Below, piece by piece: positions 1 to 6,426 of a stretch of 7,991 bases of DNA (its first letter is position 1; every line of letters begins with the position of its first letter). Made by a program: the position numbers and the translations under genes. The notes beneath the pieces are model-generated. The model ran no database searches and had not been told where the DNA came from. It was given only the letters and a program-made list of their open reading frames with translations. The DNA comes from Planctomycetota bacterium (GTDB lineage Bacteria > Planctomycetota > Planctomycetia > Pirellulales > Thermoguttaceae), in the NCBI GenBank assembly GCA_023397045.1, contig JAEWUR010000029.1:1-7991 (forward strand), in the 5' to 3' direction.

Positions 1-2
1 AC

Positions 3-1076
3 GCGGATGTGGTGCTGATCGGTTCATTGCCTGAGCTTAACGAGTTGGTCATTTGGGGTGCGGAGATCACCGACAAAGGCGTCGCCGACCTTGCCGCGAT
101 GAAGAACCTGACCAGCCTGGTGCTTGAGAACACGGAGGTGACCGATGCGGGCTTGCAGGCGTTAACCAAGTTGCCGCAATTGAAATCGTTGAACCTTCGT
201 CGCAGCACCTACATGACGGACGCCGGTCTGGCGTTTGTCAAAGAACTGCCGAATTTGGAATACCTCTCGTTGTTGTACAACAACATCGGCGATGCCGGAT
301 TGGCGGAGCTGAAGGACATGACGAAGCTCAAGCTGTTGGATCTTCGCGGTTGCGTGCAGGTGACCGACGGCGGGCTGGAGAATATTCAAGGGCTGACGAA
401 CCTGAAGTCGTTGAAGCTTCGCAATACGGCCGTGACCGATGCGGGCCTGGCTTTCCTGAGCGGCATGACCAAGCTGGTTTCGCTCTCGATCGAGGATGCC
501 CAGATCACCGACTCGGGCCTTGGCGTTCTCGAAAACATGCCGAACCTTCAGGACCTTGGCGTCTTCCGGTGTTACAACGTGAGCGACGACTGCTTCTCGC
601 CGATGAAAGGGCTTACGTCGCTGAAGCAGTTGACCGTTCGCGACACGCCGATCAACGGATCGGGATTGGCCGAACTGACGGCCTGCAAGGAGTTGAAGAA
701 ACTCGATCTGAGCGAAACGCAAGCCAACGACGCCGCGATGAAGAGCATCGCAACGTTTTCAGGACTGCAATGGCTGAATCTGTGGCATACCCGATTGACG
801 GACGCCGGCCTGGAATCGCTCACCGCGCTGAAGAATCTGAAGTATCTGGATCTGACCGATACGAAAGTGACCGATGCCGGTTTGGAGTCGGTGGGCAAGA
901 TGACGGGGCTTGAGACGTTGAACCTCAAGCAGACGAAGATCACGGACGCGGGATTGCCGCACTTGAAAGGGTTGACGAACCTCAAGTCGCTGACGCTCGC
1001 GCAGACGAAAGTGACGAAGGACGGCGCCGAGCAGTTGCAGCAGGCGTTGCCACAGTGCAAGATCATTCGCAATTAG
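3..1076 (+). CDS. Leucine-rich-repeat protein, 5' end missing
   Basis: The reading frame is already open at the left edge (codons from base 3, before the first possible GTG start at base 9) and ends in TAG at 1074-1076, so this is the C-terminal part of a longer protein. The visible 357 residues are almost entirely a leucine-rich-repeat array: about 14 units of roughly 24-25 residues, each with a core like 'TDAGL' followed by a leucine helix and 'NLKSLxLxxT'. Several central units are degenerate (SDDCF, NGSGL, NDAAM). The array runs to the end, closing with a cap-like ALPQCKIIRN. Proteins of this type are common in planctomycetes, often secreted and attached to other domains, and are thought to bind proteins. 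The partner, the localisation and any N-terminal signal or catalytic domain lie outside the window. The repeat call is secure; the biological role is unknown. Confidence 0.9.
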   Translation, partial: ADVVLIGSLPELNELVIWGAEITDKGVADLAAMKNLTSLVLENTEVTDAGLQALTKLPQLKSLNLRRSTYMTDAGLAFVKELPNLEYLSLLYNNIGDAGLAELKDMTKLKLLDLRGCVQVTDGGLENIQGLTNLKSLKLRNTAVTDAGLAFLSGMTKLVSLSIEDAQITDSGLGVLENMPNLQDLGVFRCYNVSDDCFSPMKGLTSLKQLTVRDTPINGSGLAELTACKELKKLDLSETQANDAAMKSIATFSGLQWLNLWHTRLTDAGLESLTALKNLKYLDLTDTKVTDAGLESVGKMTGLETLNLKQTKITDAGLPHLKGLTNLKSLTLAQTKVTKDGAEQLQQALPQCKIIRN

Positions 1077-1090
1077 AGCAGCCGTACAAT

Positions 1091-1141
1091 TTCCGCAACG
1101 TATTGCGGAGCCAGTCCCCGTTTTCATTGGCCTGCGCCAAT
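1091..1141. other. Two small hairpins after the LRR gene
   Basis: Two short inverted repeats follow the LRR stop codon. The first has arms TCCGCAA and TTGCGGA (1092-1098 and 1103-1109) with a 4-base loop. The second has arms ATTGGC and GCCAAT (1126-1131 and 1136-1141) with a 4-base loop. Four T residues at 1121-1124 lie 12 bases after the first hairpin, too far for a standard intrinsic terminator. They may end or pause transcription of the LRR gene, but this is weakly supported. Confidence 0.35.
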
Positions 1142-1150
1142 ACGGAATCC

Positions 1151-1255
1151 CATTCGAAGATGCGCGGCAACTCCCTTGCGAAACCGCAAGCGATTGATTG
1201 AGTGCCTTGGATTCTGCAATCTGGAAGAAAGGCAGCAGCACATTTCTGAATCGGA
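1151..1255 (+). repeat. Dispersed repeat, copy A
   Basis: This stretch aligns without gaps to 4788-4892 (constant offset of 3637 bases). The core CGAAACCGCAAGCGA (1179-1193) is identical in both copies. By eye, about 31 of the next 47 bases and about 19 of the 28 bases before the core also match. It ends about 70 bases before the DUF4838 start. In this copy CTTGCG (1175-1180) and CGCAAG (1185-1190) can form a 6-bp hairpin around the core, but two of those pairs are broken in copy B, so the pair gives no covariation support for a conserved RNA structure. It could be a dispersed intergenic element, a shared leader or regulatory element, or the decayed remains of a gene. Confidence 0.6.
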
Positions 1256-1309
1256 AAGTGTACAACTCACTCCCAGAGGGAGAAGGGACGGACGAGCCAC
1301 CCACGCATC

Positions 1310-1316
1310 AAGGAGA
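1310..1316 (+). promoter_or_regulatory. Ribosome binding site deciding the DUF4838 start
   Basis: AAGGAGA lies 6 bases before the ATG at 1323. The frame stays open upstream to a TTG at 1176, but the first 49 codons of that longer version show no signal peptide and overlap the dispersed repeat. This site and the signal peptide directly after the 1323 ATG settle the start. Confidence 0.8.
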
Positions 1317-1322
1317 CGCGCC

Positions 1323-3140
1323 ATGCCCGCCAAGCTCGCAGTGTTCCCGGTTTTGATCGTTTTCGGTCTTTTCACGGTGTTTTGCCGTGCCGATGAACTG
1401 GTGTTGGCCGACAAGGGCCAATCGACCTACAAGATCGTGGTGGCCGACGATGCCTCGCCATCGACGAAGCATGGGGCCGAGGAATTGCAGACGTTTTTGG
1501 AGAAGATCACGGGTACGGAGTTGCCGATCATTTCGGACAAGCAGCCGCAGGGCAGCAAAGAGATCATCTTGGGCGACAACGCCCATCTGAAGACGCTCAA
1601 GACGTCGATTGATTTCGCGGCGCTCGGACCCGAAGGCTATGTGATTCGGACGGTGGGCGACAGTCTGGTGATCGCCGGCGGCGAATTGCGCGGGAATCTC
1701 TACGGCGTCTACGGATTCCTCGAAGATCATTTGGGCTGCCGGTGGTTTACGCCGGACGTCGAGCGGATTCCGCAGATTTCGCGTCTTGCCGTGCAGTCGA
1801 TTGACGATCGGCAGGCGCCGGCGCTGGAATATCGCGAGCCTTTCACGGCCGATTGTTTTGATGCGGACTGGTGTGCCCGAAACCGGATGAATTCCAATCG
1901 AGCGGACTTGGGCGAGAAGCATGGCGGGAAGGTCAAGATTTGGGGGCTTGCTCACACCTTCGGGCGATTGATCCCGACGGAAAAGTATTTCGATGAGCAT
2001 CCCGAATATTTCGCGATGGTCAAGGGCGAGCGGCGGAAGGAGCGTCCGCAGCTTTGTTGCACGAATCCCGACGTGATGCGTCTATGCACCGAGGGGATTC
2101 GCGAATTGATCCGGCAGAATCCGACGACGACGGTTTTTGGCGTTTCGCAGAACGATTGGGACAATCACTGCGAGTGTCCGAATTGCCAGTCCGTGGCGGA
2201 GCGCGAGGAATCGGAAATGGGTCCGGTCCTGGAACTCGTGAATCACGTGGCCGACGAGATCGGGAAGGAGTTTCCGAACGTCTCGATCCAGACGCTTGCC
2301 TATCAGTGGACGCGGAAGCCGCCGAAGAACCTTCGTCCCAGGCCGAACGTCATTATTATGCTCTGTTCGATCGAATGTTGTTTCATGCATCCGCTGGACA
2401 CATGCGACAGCGAGTTGAATCGGGCGTTCAGTTCGGACATCAAGGCCTGGGCGACGGCCGCGCCGCGGCTTTGGATCTGGGACTACGTGACGGACTTCAG
2501 CAACTACCTGCTGCCGTTCCCGAATCAGCGCGTGCGGCGTCCGAACATCCAATTTTTCGTGGCCAACAACGTGAAAGGCATTTTTGAGCAGGATACGTAC
2601 GATACGGTCGATAGCGAGCTGGCGGCGATGGGCGGCTACATTACCGCCAAGCTGCTATGGAATCCCAACTACGACGCCGATCAGGCGATGGACGAATTCT
2701 TGGAGGGCTATTATGGCAAGGCGGCCGATCCGATCCGCGTCTACATCGATCTGCTGCACGATCGGGTTGAGCACGAGAACATCCATGTCAACATTTGGGC
2801 GTCGCCGGGCAGTCGGCACTTGACGAACGATCTTCTGACCAAGTCGGACCGGCTCTGGCAGCAGGCGGAAGAGCTGGTGGCCGACGAACCGGCGTTTCTC
2901 GATCGCGTGCAGCGGTCGCGCATGTGCGTGGACTTCGCGATTGTCGAGCGAGCGCGGTTGCAGTCGCAGGGGAAGCTGCCGGAGGACAAGGATTTCACGG
3001 CGTTGGCGGCGGCGCGTTTTCAACCCTTCTGCGAGACGCTCGATCGGAGCAAGCTGACGAAGCTGCACGAATATGAGAACGTCGACAAGGCGGCCTATCG
3101 GCAAGGGTTGGCCAAGGAGTTGGGCATCGCAGAAAAATAA
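1323..3140 (+). CDS. Secreted DUF4838 glycoside-hydrolase-like protein
   Basis: This is a 605-residue protein with a Sec signal peptide (MPAK, then a hydrophobic stretch to about residue 20, probable cleavage after CRA at 23). Residues ~35-160 resemble the N-terminal domain of family 67 alpha-glucuronidases and similar glycosidases: TKHGAEELQTFLEKITG, then IILGDN, then a GNLYGVYGFLEDHLGCRWF segment. Residues ~165-480 match my memory of DUF4838, a predicted TIM-barrel domain, including SQNDWDNHCECPNC (C283, C285, C288) and NYLLPFPN. The C-terminal ~120 residues are probably helical. The family is thought to act on polysaccharides outside the cytoplasm, but I know of no defined substrate. Start at 1323 is supported by AAGGAGA and the signal peptide. 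The next gene encodes a Tat-exported oxidoreductase, which fits exported sugar processing. Family call is good; the enzymatic activity is inference. Confidence 0.85.
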   Translation: MPAKLAVFPVLIVFGLFTVFCRADELVLADKGQSTYKIVVADDASPSTKHGAEELQTFLEKITGTELPIISDKQPQGSKEIILGDNAHLKTLKTSIDFAALGPEGYVIRTVGDSLVIAGGELRGNLYGVYGFLEDHLGCRWFTPDVERIPQISRLAVQSIDDRQAPALEYREPFTADCFDADWCARNRMNSNRADLGEKHGGKVKIWGLAHTFGRLIPTEKYFDEHPEYFAMVKGERRKERPQLCCTNPDVMRLCTEGIRELIRQNPTTTVFGVSQNDWDNHCECPNCQSVAEREESEMGPVLELVNHVADEIGKEFPNVSIQTLAYQWTRKPPKNLRPRPNVIIMLCSIECCFMHPLDTCDSELNRAFSSDIKAWATAAPRLWIWDYVTDFSNYLLPFPNQRVRRPNIQFFVANNVKGIFEQDTYDTVDSELAAMGGYITAKLLWNPNYDADQAMDEFLEGYYGKAADPIRVYIDLLHDRVEHENIHVNIWASPGSRHLTNDLLTKSDRLWQQAEELVADEPAFLDRVQRSRMCVDFAIVERARLQSQGKLPEDKDFTALAAARFQPFCETLDRSKLTKLHEYENVDKAAYRQGLAKELGIAEK

Positions 3141-3196
3141 CATGTCGGAAACTGCCAAAAGCGTGCCGGATTATGCCAAGCTGCCGGAGGCCGTTG

Positions 3197-3205
3197 TGGT
3201 ATAAT
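3197..3205 (+). promoter_or_regulatory. Extended -10 promoter candidate before the oxidoreductase gene
   Basis: TGG followed by a perfect TATAAT (3200-3205) forms an extended -10 element in the 133-base gap between the DUF4838 and oxidoreductase genes, about 70 bases before the ATG. No good -35 hexamer is visible at the usual distance, which extended -10 promoters can tolerate. It suggests the oxidoreductase has its own promoter, possibly in addition to readthrough from upstream. Expected transcript start is near 3212. Confidence 0.5.
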
Positions 3206-3273
3206 GGGGGTACCATCCACACCTGCCGTTCCTTCCTGTTTTTTCTCACCCATCCTAGAAGAGGAACATTCTC

Positions 3274-4680
3274 ATGACGGAGAATTCCGCAAGTGTCACG
3301 CCGCGCCGCGAGTTTTTGAAGAACACCGCGCGGGTTGCAGCCGCCTCGGCGTTGGCGGGCGTTGTTATTCCGAAGGTCCACGCCGGCGAGGACAATACGA
3401 TTCGCCTGGCGATCGTCGGCTGCGGTGGTCGCGGGAGCGGCGCGGTGGCCAACGCGATGTCGGCCGGCGGTTTGGTCGCGGACAATAGTTTTGGCGCGCA
3501 GGGCGTGGAAGACGCGAAATCGAGCGGCCCGGTCAAGCTGGTCGCGATGGCCGACCTGTTCCAGGATCGGTTAGACAATGCCCATCGGTCGTTGAGCAAA
3601 CTGCTGGGCGATCAGGTCGACGCGCCCAAGGATCGGCAATTCCTCGGCTTCGACGGGTATAAAAAAGCGATCGATTGCCTTCGTCCCGGCGACGTGGTTT
3701 TGCTGACGACGCACGCCGCGTTTCGGGTTCCGCATCTGAAGTACGCCATTGAAAAGGGCGTGAACGTCTTCATGGAGAAGACGTTCGCCGTCGATCCGGT
3801 GGGTGTCCAAGAGATCTTGAAGCTTGGCGAAGAAGCCGAGAAGAAGAACCTCAAGATCGGCTGCGGCCTGATGTGCCGGCACTCGACGGCGCGCCAGGCG
3901 ATGATCGACCAGATTCGCGACGGCGCGATGGGCGACATTCAACTGATCCGCGCGTATCGGATGGATCCCGGCGGCTGGATGGGACCGATTCCGCAGGGCG
4001 GCAGCGAGGTGCTCGAACAGATTCGCCGCGCGTATTCGTTCCTATGGGTTTCGTCCGGGTTCTTCATCGAGTACATGATCCATCAGGTCGACGAGTGCTG
4101 TTGGATCAAAGACGCATGGCCGGTGGCGGCCCACGGCGTCGGCGGCCGGTCGGGCAACAACACCGATTGCAGCCAGAACCTCGATAGCTATGGGATCGAG
4201 TACACGTTTGCCGACGGCACGAAGGCGATGGTCACGGGCCGTTACATCCCGAACTGTTTCAACGATTTCGTCACGTATGTGCAGGGCACGAAATGCGCGG
4301 GGCAATTCTCGGGCAACATCCACGCGCCGTCGTCGCGGATCTACAAGGATCAGCATACCAACGACGAGAACATCGCCTGGAAGGCGCCTCGCGAGAAGAT
4401 CAATCCGTGGCAGATGGAGTGGAATGAACTGCTTAATGCCATTCGGAATGACAAGCCGTACAACGAGACGCGCCGGTCGGCCTATTCGAACCTTGCGGCC
4501 ATCATGGGTCGCGCGGCGGTGCATACCGGGAAGATCATCACGTGGGACGAAGCGATGAAATCGACGTTCCAGTTCTGCCCGAACGTGGCCGAGTTGACCG
4601 CCGACAGTCCCGCGCCGGTGTCGGCCGACGCGAATGGACGATATCCGATCCCGATTCCGGGCGTGTCGGTCGAAGTGTAG
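3274..4680 (+). CDS. Tat-exported Gfo/Idh/MocA family oxidoreductase
   Basis: This 468-residue protein begins with a twin-arginine signal: TPRREFLKNTAR (residues 9-20) followed by an alanine-rich hydrophobic segment to about 37. The N-terminal Rossmann fold for NAD(P) follows, with RLAIVGCGGRGSG (44-56) as the nucleotide loop. FMEKTFAVDP (166-175) is the 'EKP' position that carries the conserved lysine (K169), here with threonine in place of proline. The C-terminal half has Y267, H270 and D273 in a YMIHQVDE motif typical of the substrate side, then a beta-sheet domain. Family members oxidise or reduce sugars, inositols and related polyols; the substrate cannot be read from the sequence. Planctomycetes carry many such Tat-exported paralogues. 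GAGGA at 3261-3265 lies 8 bases before the ATG. A strong terminator follows the gene. Family and export signal are confident; reaction is not. Confidence 0.9.
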   Translation: MTENSASVTPRREFLKNTARVAAASALAGVVIPKVHAGEDNTIRLAIVGCGGRGSGAVANAMSAGGLVADNSFGAQGVEDAKSSGPVKLVAMADLFQDRLDNAHRSLSKLLGDQVDAPKDRQFLGFDGYKKAIDCLRPGDVVLLTTHAAFRVPHLKYAIEKGVNVFMEKTFAVDPVGVQEILKLGEEAEKKNLKIGCGLMCRHSTARQAMIDQIRDGAMGDIQLIRAYRMDPGGWMGPIPQGGSEVLEQIRRAYSFLWVSSGFFIEYMIHQVDECCWIKDAWPVAAHGVGGRSGNNTDCSQNLDSYGIEYTFADGTKAMVTGRYIPNCFNDFVTYVQGTKCAGQFSGNIHAPSSRIYKDQHTNDENIAWKAPREKINPWQMEWNELLNAIRNDKPYNETRRSAYSNLAAIMGRAAVHTGKIITWDEAMKSTFQFCPNVAELTADSPAPVSADANGRYPIPIPGVSVEV

Positions 4681-4701
4681 GAACGCGGTCCGCTGTGTGA
4701 T

Positions 4702-4720
4702 AACGTCGTCGCACGACGTT
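4702..4720. other. Perfect 8-bp hairpin before the terminator
   Basis: AACGTCGT (4702-4709) and ACGACGTT (4713-4720) form a perfect inverted repeat with a 3-base CGC loop. It lies 21 bases after the oxidoreductase stop and just before the main terminator hairpin. It could stabilise the 3' end of the mRNA or be a protein-binding palindrome. No T run follows it directly. Confidence 0.55.
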
Positions 4721-4724
4721 TCCG

Positions 4725-4769
4725 AAACCCGCGTGCTTGTCCAACGGTGGCAAGCACGCGGGTTTTTTT
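4725..4769 (+). terminator. Strong intrinsic terminator after the oxidoreductase
   Basis: CCCGCGTGCTTG (4728-4739) pairs perfectly with CAAGCACGCGGG (4751-4762) around an 11-base loop, and seven T residues follow (4763-4769). The AAA before the left arm can extend the stem into the T run. This is a textbook rho-independent terminator. It separates the oxidoreductase unit from the gene cluster beginning at 5077, so that cluster should have its own promoter. Confidence 0.93.
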
Positions 4770-4787
4770 GTTTTGATACGAAGTTCA

Positions 4788-4892
4788 CATTCAAAGACGC
4801 GCCGTGGCCCCGTTACGAAACCGCAAGCGAATGACTGAATGCGGTGGGCTTCGCAGGCTCGAAGATGGGCAAAAGCAGTGCAATTGTGAAGT
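4788..4892 (+). repeat. Dispersed repeat, copy B
   Basis: This is the second copy of the element at 1151-1255, in the same orientation. The core CGAAACCGCAAGCGA is at 4816-4830, and similarity continues through a segment with matching CTxGAAGA and GGCA-AGCA blocks. It starts 18 bases after the terminator T run and ends about 185 bases before the first gene of the following cluster. Open frames across the two copies give similar short peptides (RNRKR, then EC, then LE), but the differences are spread over all codon positions, which argues against a conserved protein. Confidence 0.6.
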
Positions 4893-5063
4893 CGTTCCGT
4901 TTGCTTGCCCCCCCCCATGTGGCTATTTCGGATATGGCGAGTTGTGTATTGGACAGTATGCGAAATGTGGCCTAGTTTTTCGTAGTCGTTTGTACCGAGC
5001 GGGACGGGGAACGACCGGCTTCGTTTTAATCGCGGCGGAATGGGCATAGGCCGCAAAAAATGC
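4893..5063 (+). other. Non-coding upstream region of the V4R/desulfurase cluster
   Basis: I see no convincing gene here. The stretch starts with a run of nine C residues (4908-4916) and includes a weak inverted repeat GCGGC/GCCGC (5032-5036 and 5050-5054) followed by six A residues. Because a terminator lies upstream, the cluster's promoter should be here or in copy B, but no good -35/-10 pair is visible. Weak hexamers TTGGAC (4949) and TAGTTT (4973) are 18 bases apart and too poor to call. Confidence 0.4.
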
Positions 5064-5076
5064 AAGGAGAATACCG

Positions 5077-5259
5077 ATGGGTGAGAAGTTGATGCAGTAC
5101 TTCGAACAGGCGAATGTCATGGGGGGCATGAAGGCGAAGATGCGACTGGCGGTGTTGACGATGATGCCCAGTCAGAAATCGCAGGCCGAACCGGATTCGC
5201 CCGCGAATATCGCGACGTTCGAGAAGGCGATGGAAGAACTCAAGAAAGAATTCAAATAA
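5077..5259 (+). CDS. Small charged protein of unknown function (60 aa)
   Basis: This is a 60-residue protein with a strong ribosome binding site (AAGGAGA, 5064-5070, 6 bases before the ATG). It is the first gene of a tightly spaced cluster. The N-terminal half is methionine-rich (about 8 Met in the first 36 residues), with a possible amphipathic helix around EKLMQYFEQANVMGGMKAKM and a hydrophobic LAVLTMM. A polar linker SQKSQAEPDSP follows, then a charged helix ending in AMEELKKEFK. It has no cysteine, signal peptide or membrane segment, so it is probably cytoplasmic and perhaps a partner of the V4R-like proteins downstream. Its stop codon overlaps the next gene's ribosome binding site, which supports a real gene and translational coupling. 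I do not recognise the family. Confidence 0.75.
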   Translation: MGEKLMQYFEQANVMGGMKAKMRLAVLTMMPSQKSQAEPDSPANIATFEKAMEELKKEFK

Positions 5260-5270
5260 GGAGCCGCAAT

Positions 5271-5801
5271 ATGCCAGTCGTGATGAAAAACGAGGTCAAA
5301 TACGACCACTATTTCGACCAGAAGAGGAATCGTCATTACCTGAACGGCGTCCTCTCGGTTCTCCATTGCCACCACTACACGTCGCTCTACACGCAGTTGG
5401 CGGTTGACGCGGGCGAGACCGAGCTTTTGAAGGAGACGGCGCGCGATACGTTTCGCGACGTGCTGGACGGCTATTTTCGCGAGAATCCCGAGGTCGACAC
5501 GCTGCAAGCGAAGTTGGAAATCGCATGTCAGTATTACGGACTGCTGGGCTTGGGTGTGATGAAGGTTCTTTTCCTGGGTGATGACAGCGGGGAAGTCGAA
5601 GTGCCCTCTTCGCACACCGACAGCGGCTGGATCAAAAAATGGGGTCAGTACGACAAGCCGGTGAATTACATCACGGCGGGATATGTCGAAGCCATGTTCG
5701 AGTCGGTGCTTGGCGTTGCTCCCCGAAGCTTCATGGCGACCGAAACGCAGAGCATCGTCATGGGCGCGAATACTTCAAAATTCAAGGTTGTAAGGAGGTA
5801 A
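5271..5801 (+). CDS. Divergent V4R-like protein lacking cysteines in its C-terminal motif (176 aa)
   Basis: This 176-residue protein probably has a V4R (4-vinyl-reductase-like) ligand-binding fold. The support is the C-terminal half: VNYITAGYVEAMFESVLG (131-148) followed by ATETQSIVMGANTSKFKV (156-173), which follows the usual V4R ending in which E-x2-C-x2-M-G-D and a C-x-F motif close the domain. Here both expected cysteine positions are serine (S161, S169). Upstream, SVLHCHHYTSLY (29-40) puts three histidines and a cysteine together, a possible metal or ligand site. GEVEVPSSHTDSGW (107-120) resembles the middle of the domain. V4R domains are predicted to bind small molecules or metals. The start has AAGGAG at 5258-5263, overlapping the stop of the previous gene. 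The last two codons (AGG AGG) are part of the next gene's ribosome binding site. The domain call is by motif and needs a profile search. Confidence 0.7.
   Translation: MPVVMKNEVKYDHYFDQKRNRHYLNGVLSVLHCHHYTSLYTQLAVDAGETELLKETARDTFRDVLDGYFRENPEVDTLQAKLEIACQYYGLLGLGVMKVLFLGDDSGEVEVPSSHTDSGWIKKWGQYDKPVNYITAGYVEAMFESVLGVAPRSFMATETQSIVMGANTSKFKVVRR
5792..5799 (+). promoter_or_regulatory. Full-length Shine-Dalgarno inside the upstream stop region
   Basis: AAGGAGGT, a near-complete anti-16S match, runs from within the last three codons of the 176-residue gene into its TAA stop (5799-5801). It sits 6 bases before the ATG at 5806. It predicts strong, coupled translation of the 200-residue protein and forces the preceding protein to end in Arg-Arg. 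Confidence 0.85.
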
Positions 5802-5805
5802 TTAC

Positions 5806-6408
5806 ATGGCCATCGACAGAAAAAAAGTCATCGCACAGATGTCGCAGATTCAGATGTTGCCCGACGCCAACGGCATGATCGAAGGGTGTAACGTGTTGGT
5901 CAACCAGTTGCCGGGTCGGTTTTGGAATACATTTGCCGAACGGTTGACGGCCAAGACGTCGGCCGATCTTCTGGAGGCGAAGGAGTATCTGCTTTACAAC
6001 GCCGCGCACGAGTGCGGCTATCACACGGGCTATGGGATCATTACCTCGGACGAATGGAAGGCCGTGGTCGCTCCGATGGTCGAGAAGATACCCGACGACA
6101 TCCTGCACGGCGCCTACGCGGTCTTCACCGCCTGGGGATGGGCCGATTCGGAGGTGATCGAGCTGATTCCGGGCGAAAAGATGGTGGTTCGTGCGTACGA
6201 TTACTACGAATCGGACATCGTCAAGTTCGGCGCCTCGCCGAAGATGAGCGCCTATATGATCGCCGGCGTTTCGGCGGCGTTCATGGAGTTGGCCTTCGCC
6301 GGCGACTACGATCCCGCCGGAAAGTGCATCGGCAAGTATGCCTGCAAGCAGGTCAAGGGCATCGAGTGCGGCGACGCCTACGGGGAGTTCGTCGCCACGA
6401 AGGCCTAG
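5806..6408 (+). CDS. V4R-like protein with conserved cysteines (200 aa)
   Basis: This 200-residue protein also resembles a V4R-like domain. Key stretches are AAHECGYHTGYG (66-77), the GWADSEVIELIPGEKMVVRAYDYYES segment (111-136, written as GWADSEV then the RAYDYYES block), and SAYMIAGVSAAFMELAFAG (148-166). It closes with ACKQVKG (179-185) and IECGDAYGEFVA (186-197). Cysteines at 28, 70, 174, 180 and 188 and histidines at 68 and 73 make a metal, haem or thiol-linked ligand plausible. The last cysteine of the usual V4R ending is glycine here (G193). Family members are thought to be cytoplasmic sensors or carriers of small molecules; the chlorophyll-related 4-vinyl reductase is the namesake, but nothing here suggests chlorophyll synthesis. 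The gap to the previous gene is 4 bases, so the two V4R-like proteins are probably made together and may pair. A terminator-like hairpin follows. Confidence 0.72.
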   Translation: MAIDRKKVIAQMSQIQMLPDANGMIEGCNVLVNQLPGRFWNTFAERLTAKTSADLLEAKEYLLYNAAHECGYHTGYGIITSDEWKAVVAPMVEKIPDDILHGAYAVFTAWGWADSEVIELIPGEKMVVRAYDYYESDIVKFGASPKMSAYMIAGVSAAFMELAFAGDYDPAGKCIGKYACKQVKGIECGDAYGEFVATKA

Positions 6409-6426
6409 CATCGTTTTTGGAAATTG

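Noticed and set aside
1047..1090. TTGCCA and TACAAT as a promoter after the LRR gene
   Set aside because: The spacing is 32 bases, far outside the normal range, and one element lies inside the LRR coding region.
1175..1190. Hairpin in the repeat core as a conserved RNA structure
   Set aside because: The 6-bp stem of copy A loses two pairs in copy B without compensating changes, so the two copies do not support structural conservation.
1176..1322. Upstream extension of the DUF4838 frame from a TTG
   Set aside because: It lies over the dispersed repeat and would bury the signal peptide. The ATG at 1323 has AAGGAGA and begins a good signal peptide.
1308..2000. 230-residue minus-strand open frame opposite DUF4838
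   Set aside because: Mirror frame of a well-supported gene with no recognisable domain.
4042..4794. 250-residue minus-strand open frame opposite the oxidoreductase
   Set aside because: Arginine- and valine-rich shadow of the strongly supported plus-strand gene; it also runs through the terminator.
4949..4978. Possible -35/-10 pair TTGGAC and TAGTTT before the cluster
   Set aside because: Both hexamers match the consensus poorly, though the 18-base spacing is acceptable; too weak to call a promoter.
4804..5049. 81-residue open frame in the gap before the cluster
   Set aside because: It runs across the dispersed repeat and the nine-C tract, has no ribosome binding site, and its similarity to the frame at 1176 comes from the DNA repeat rather than codon-level conservation.
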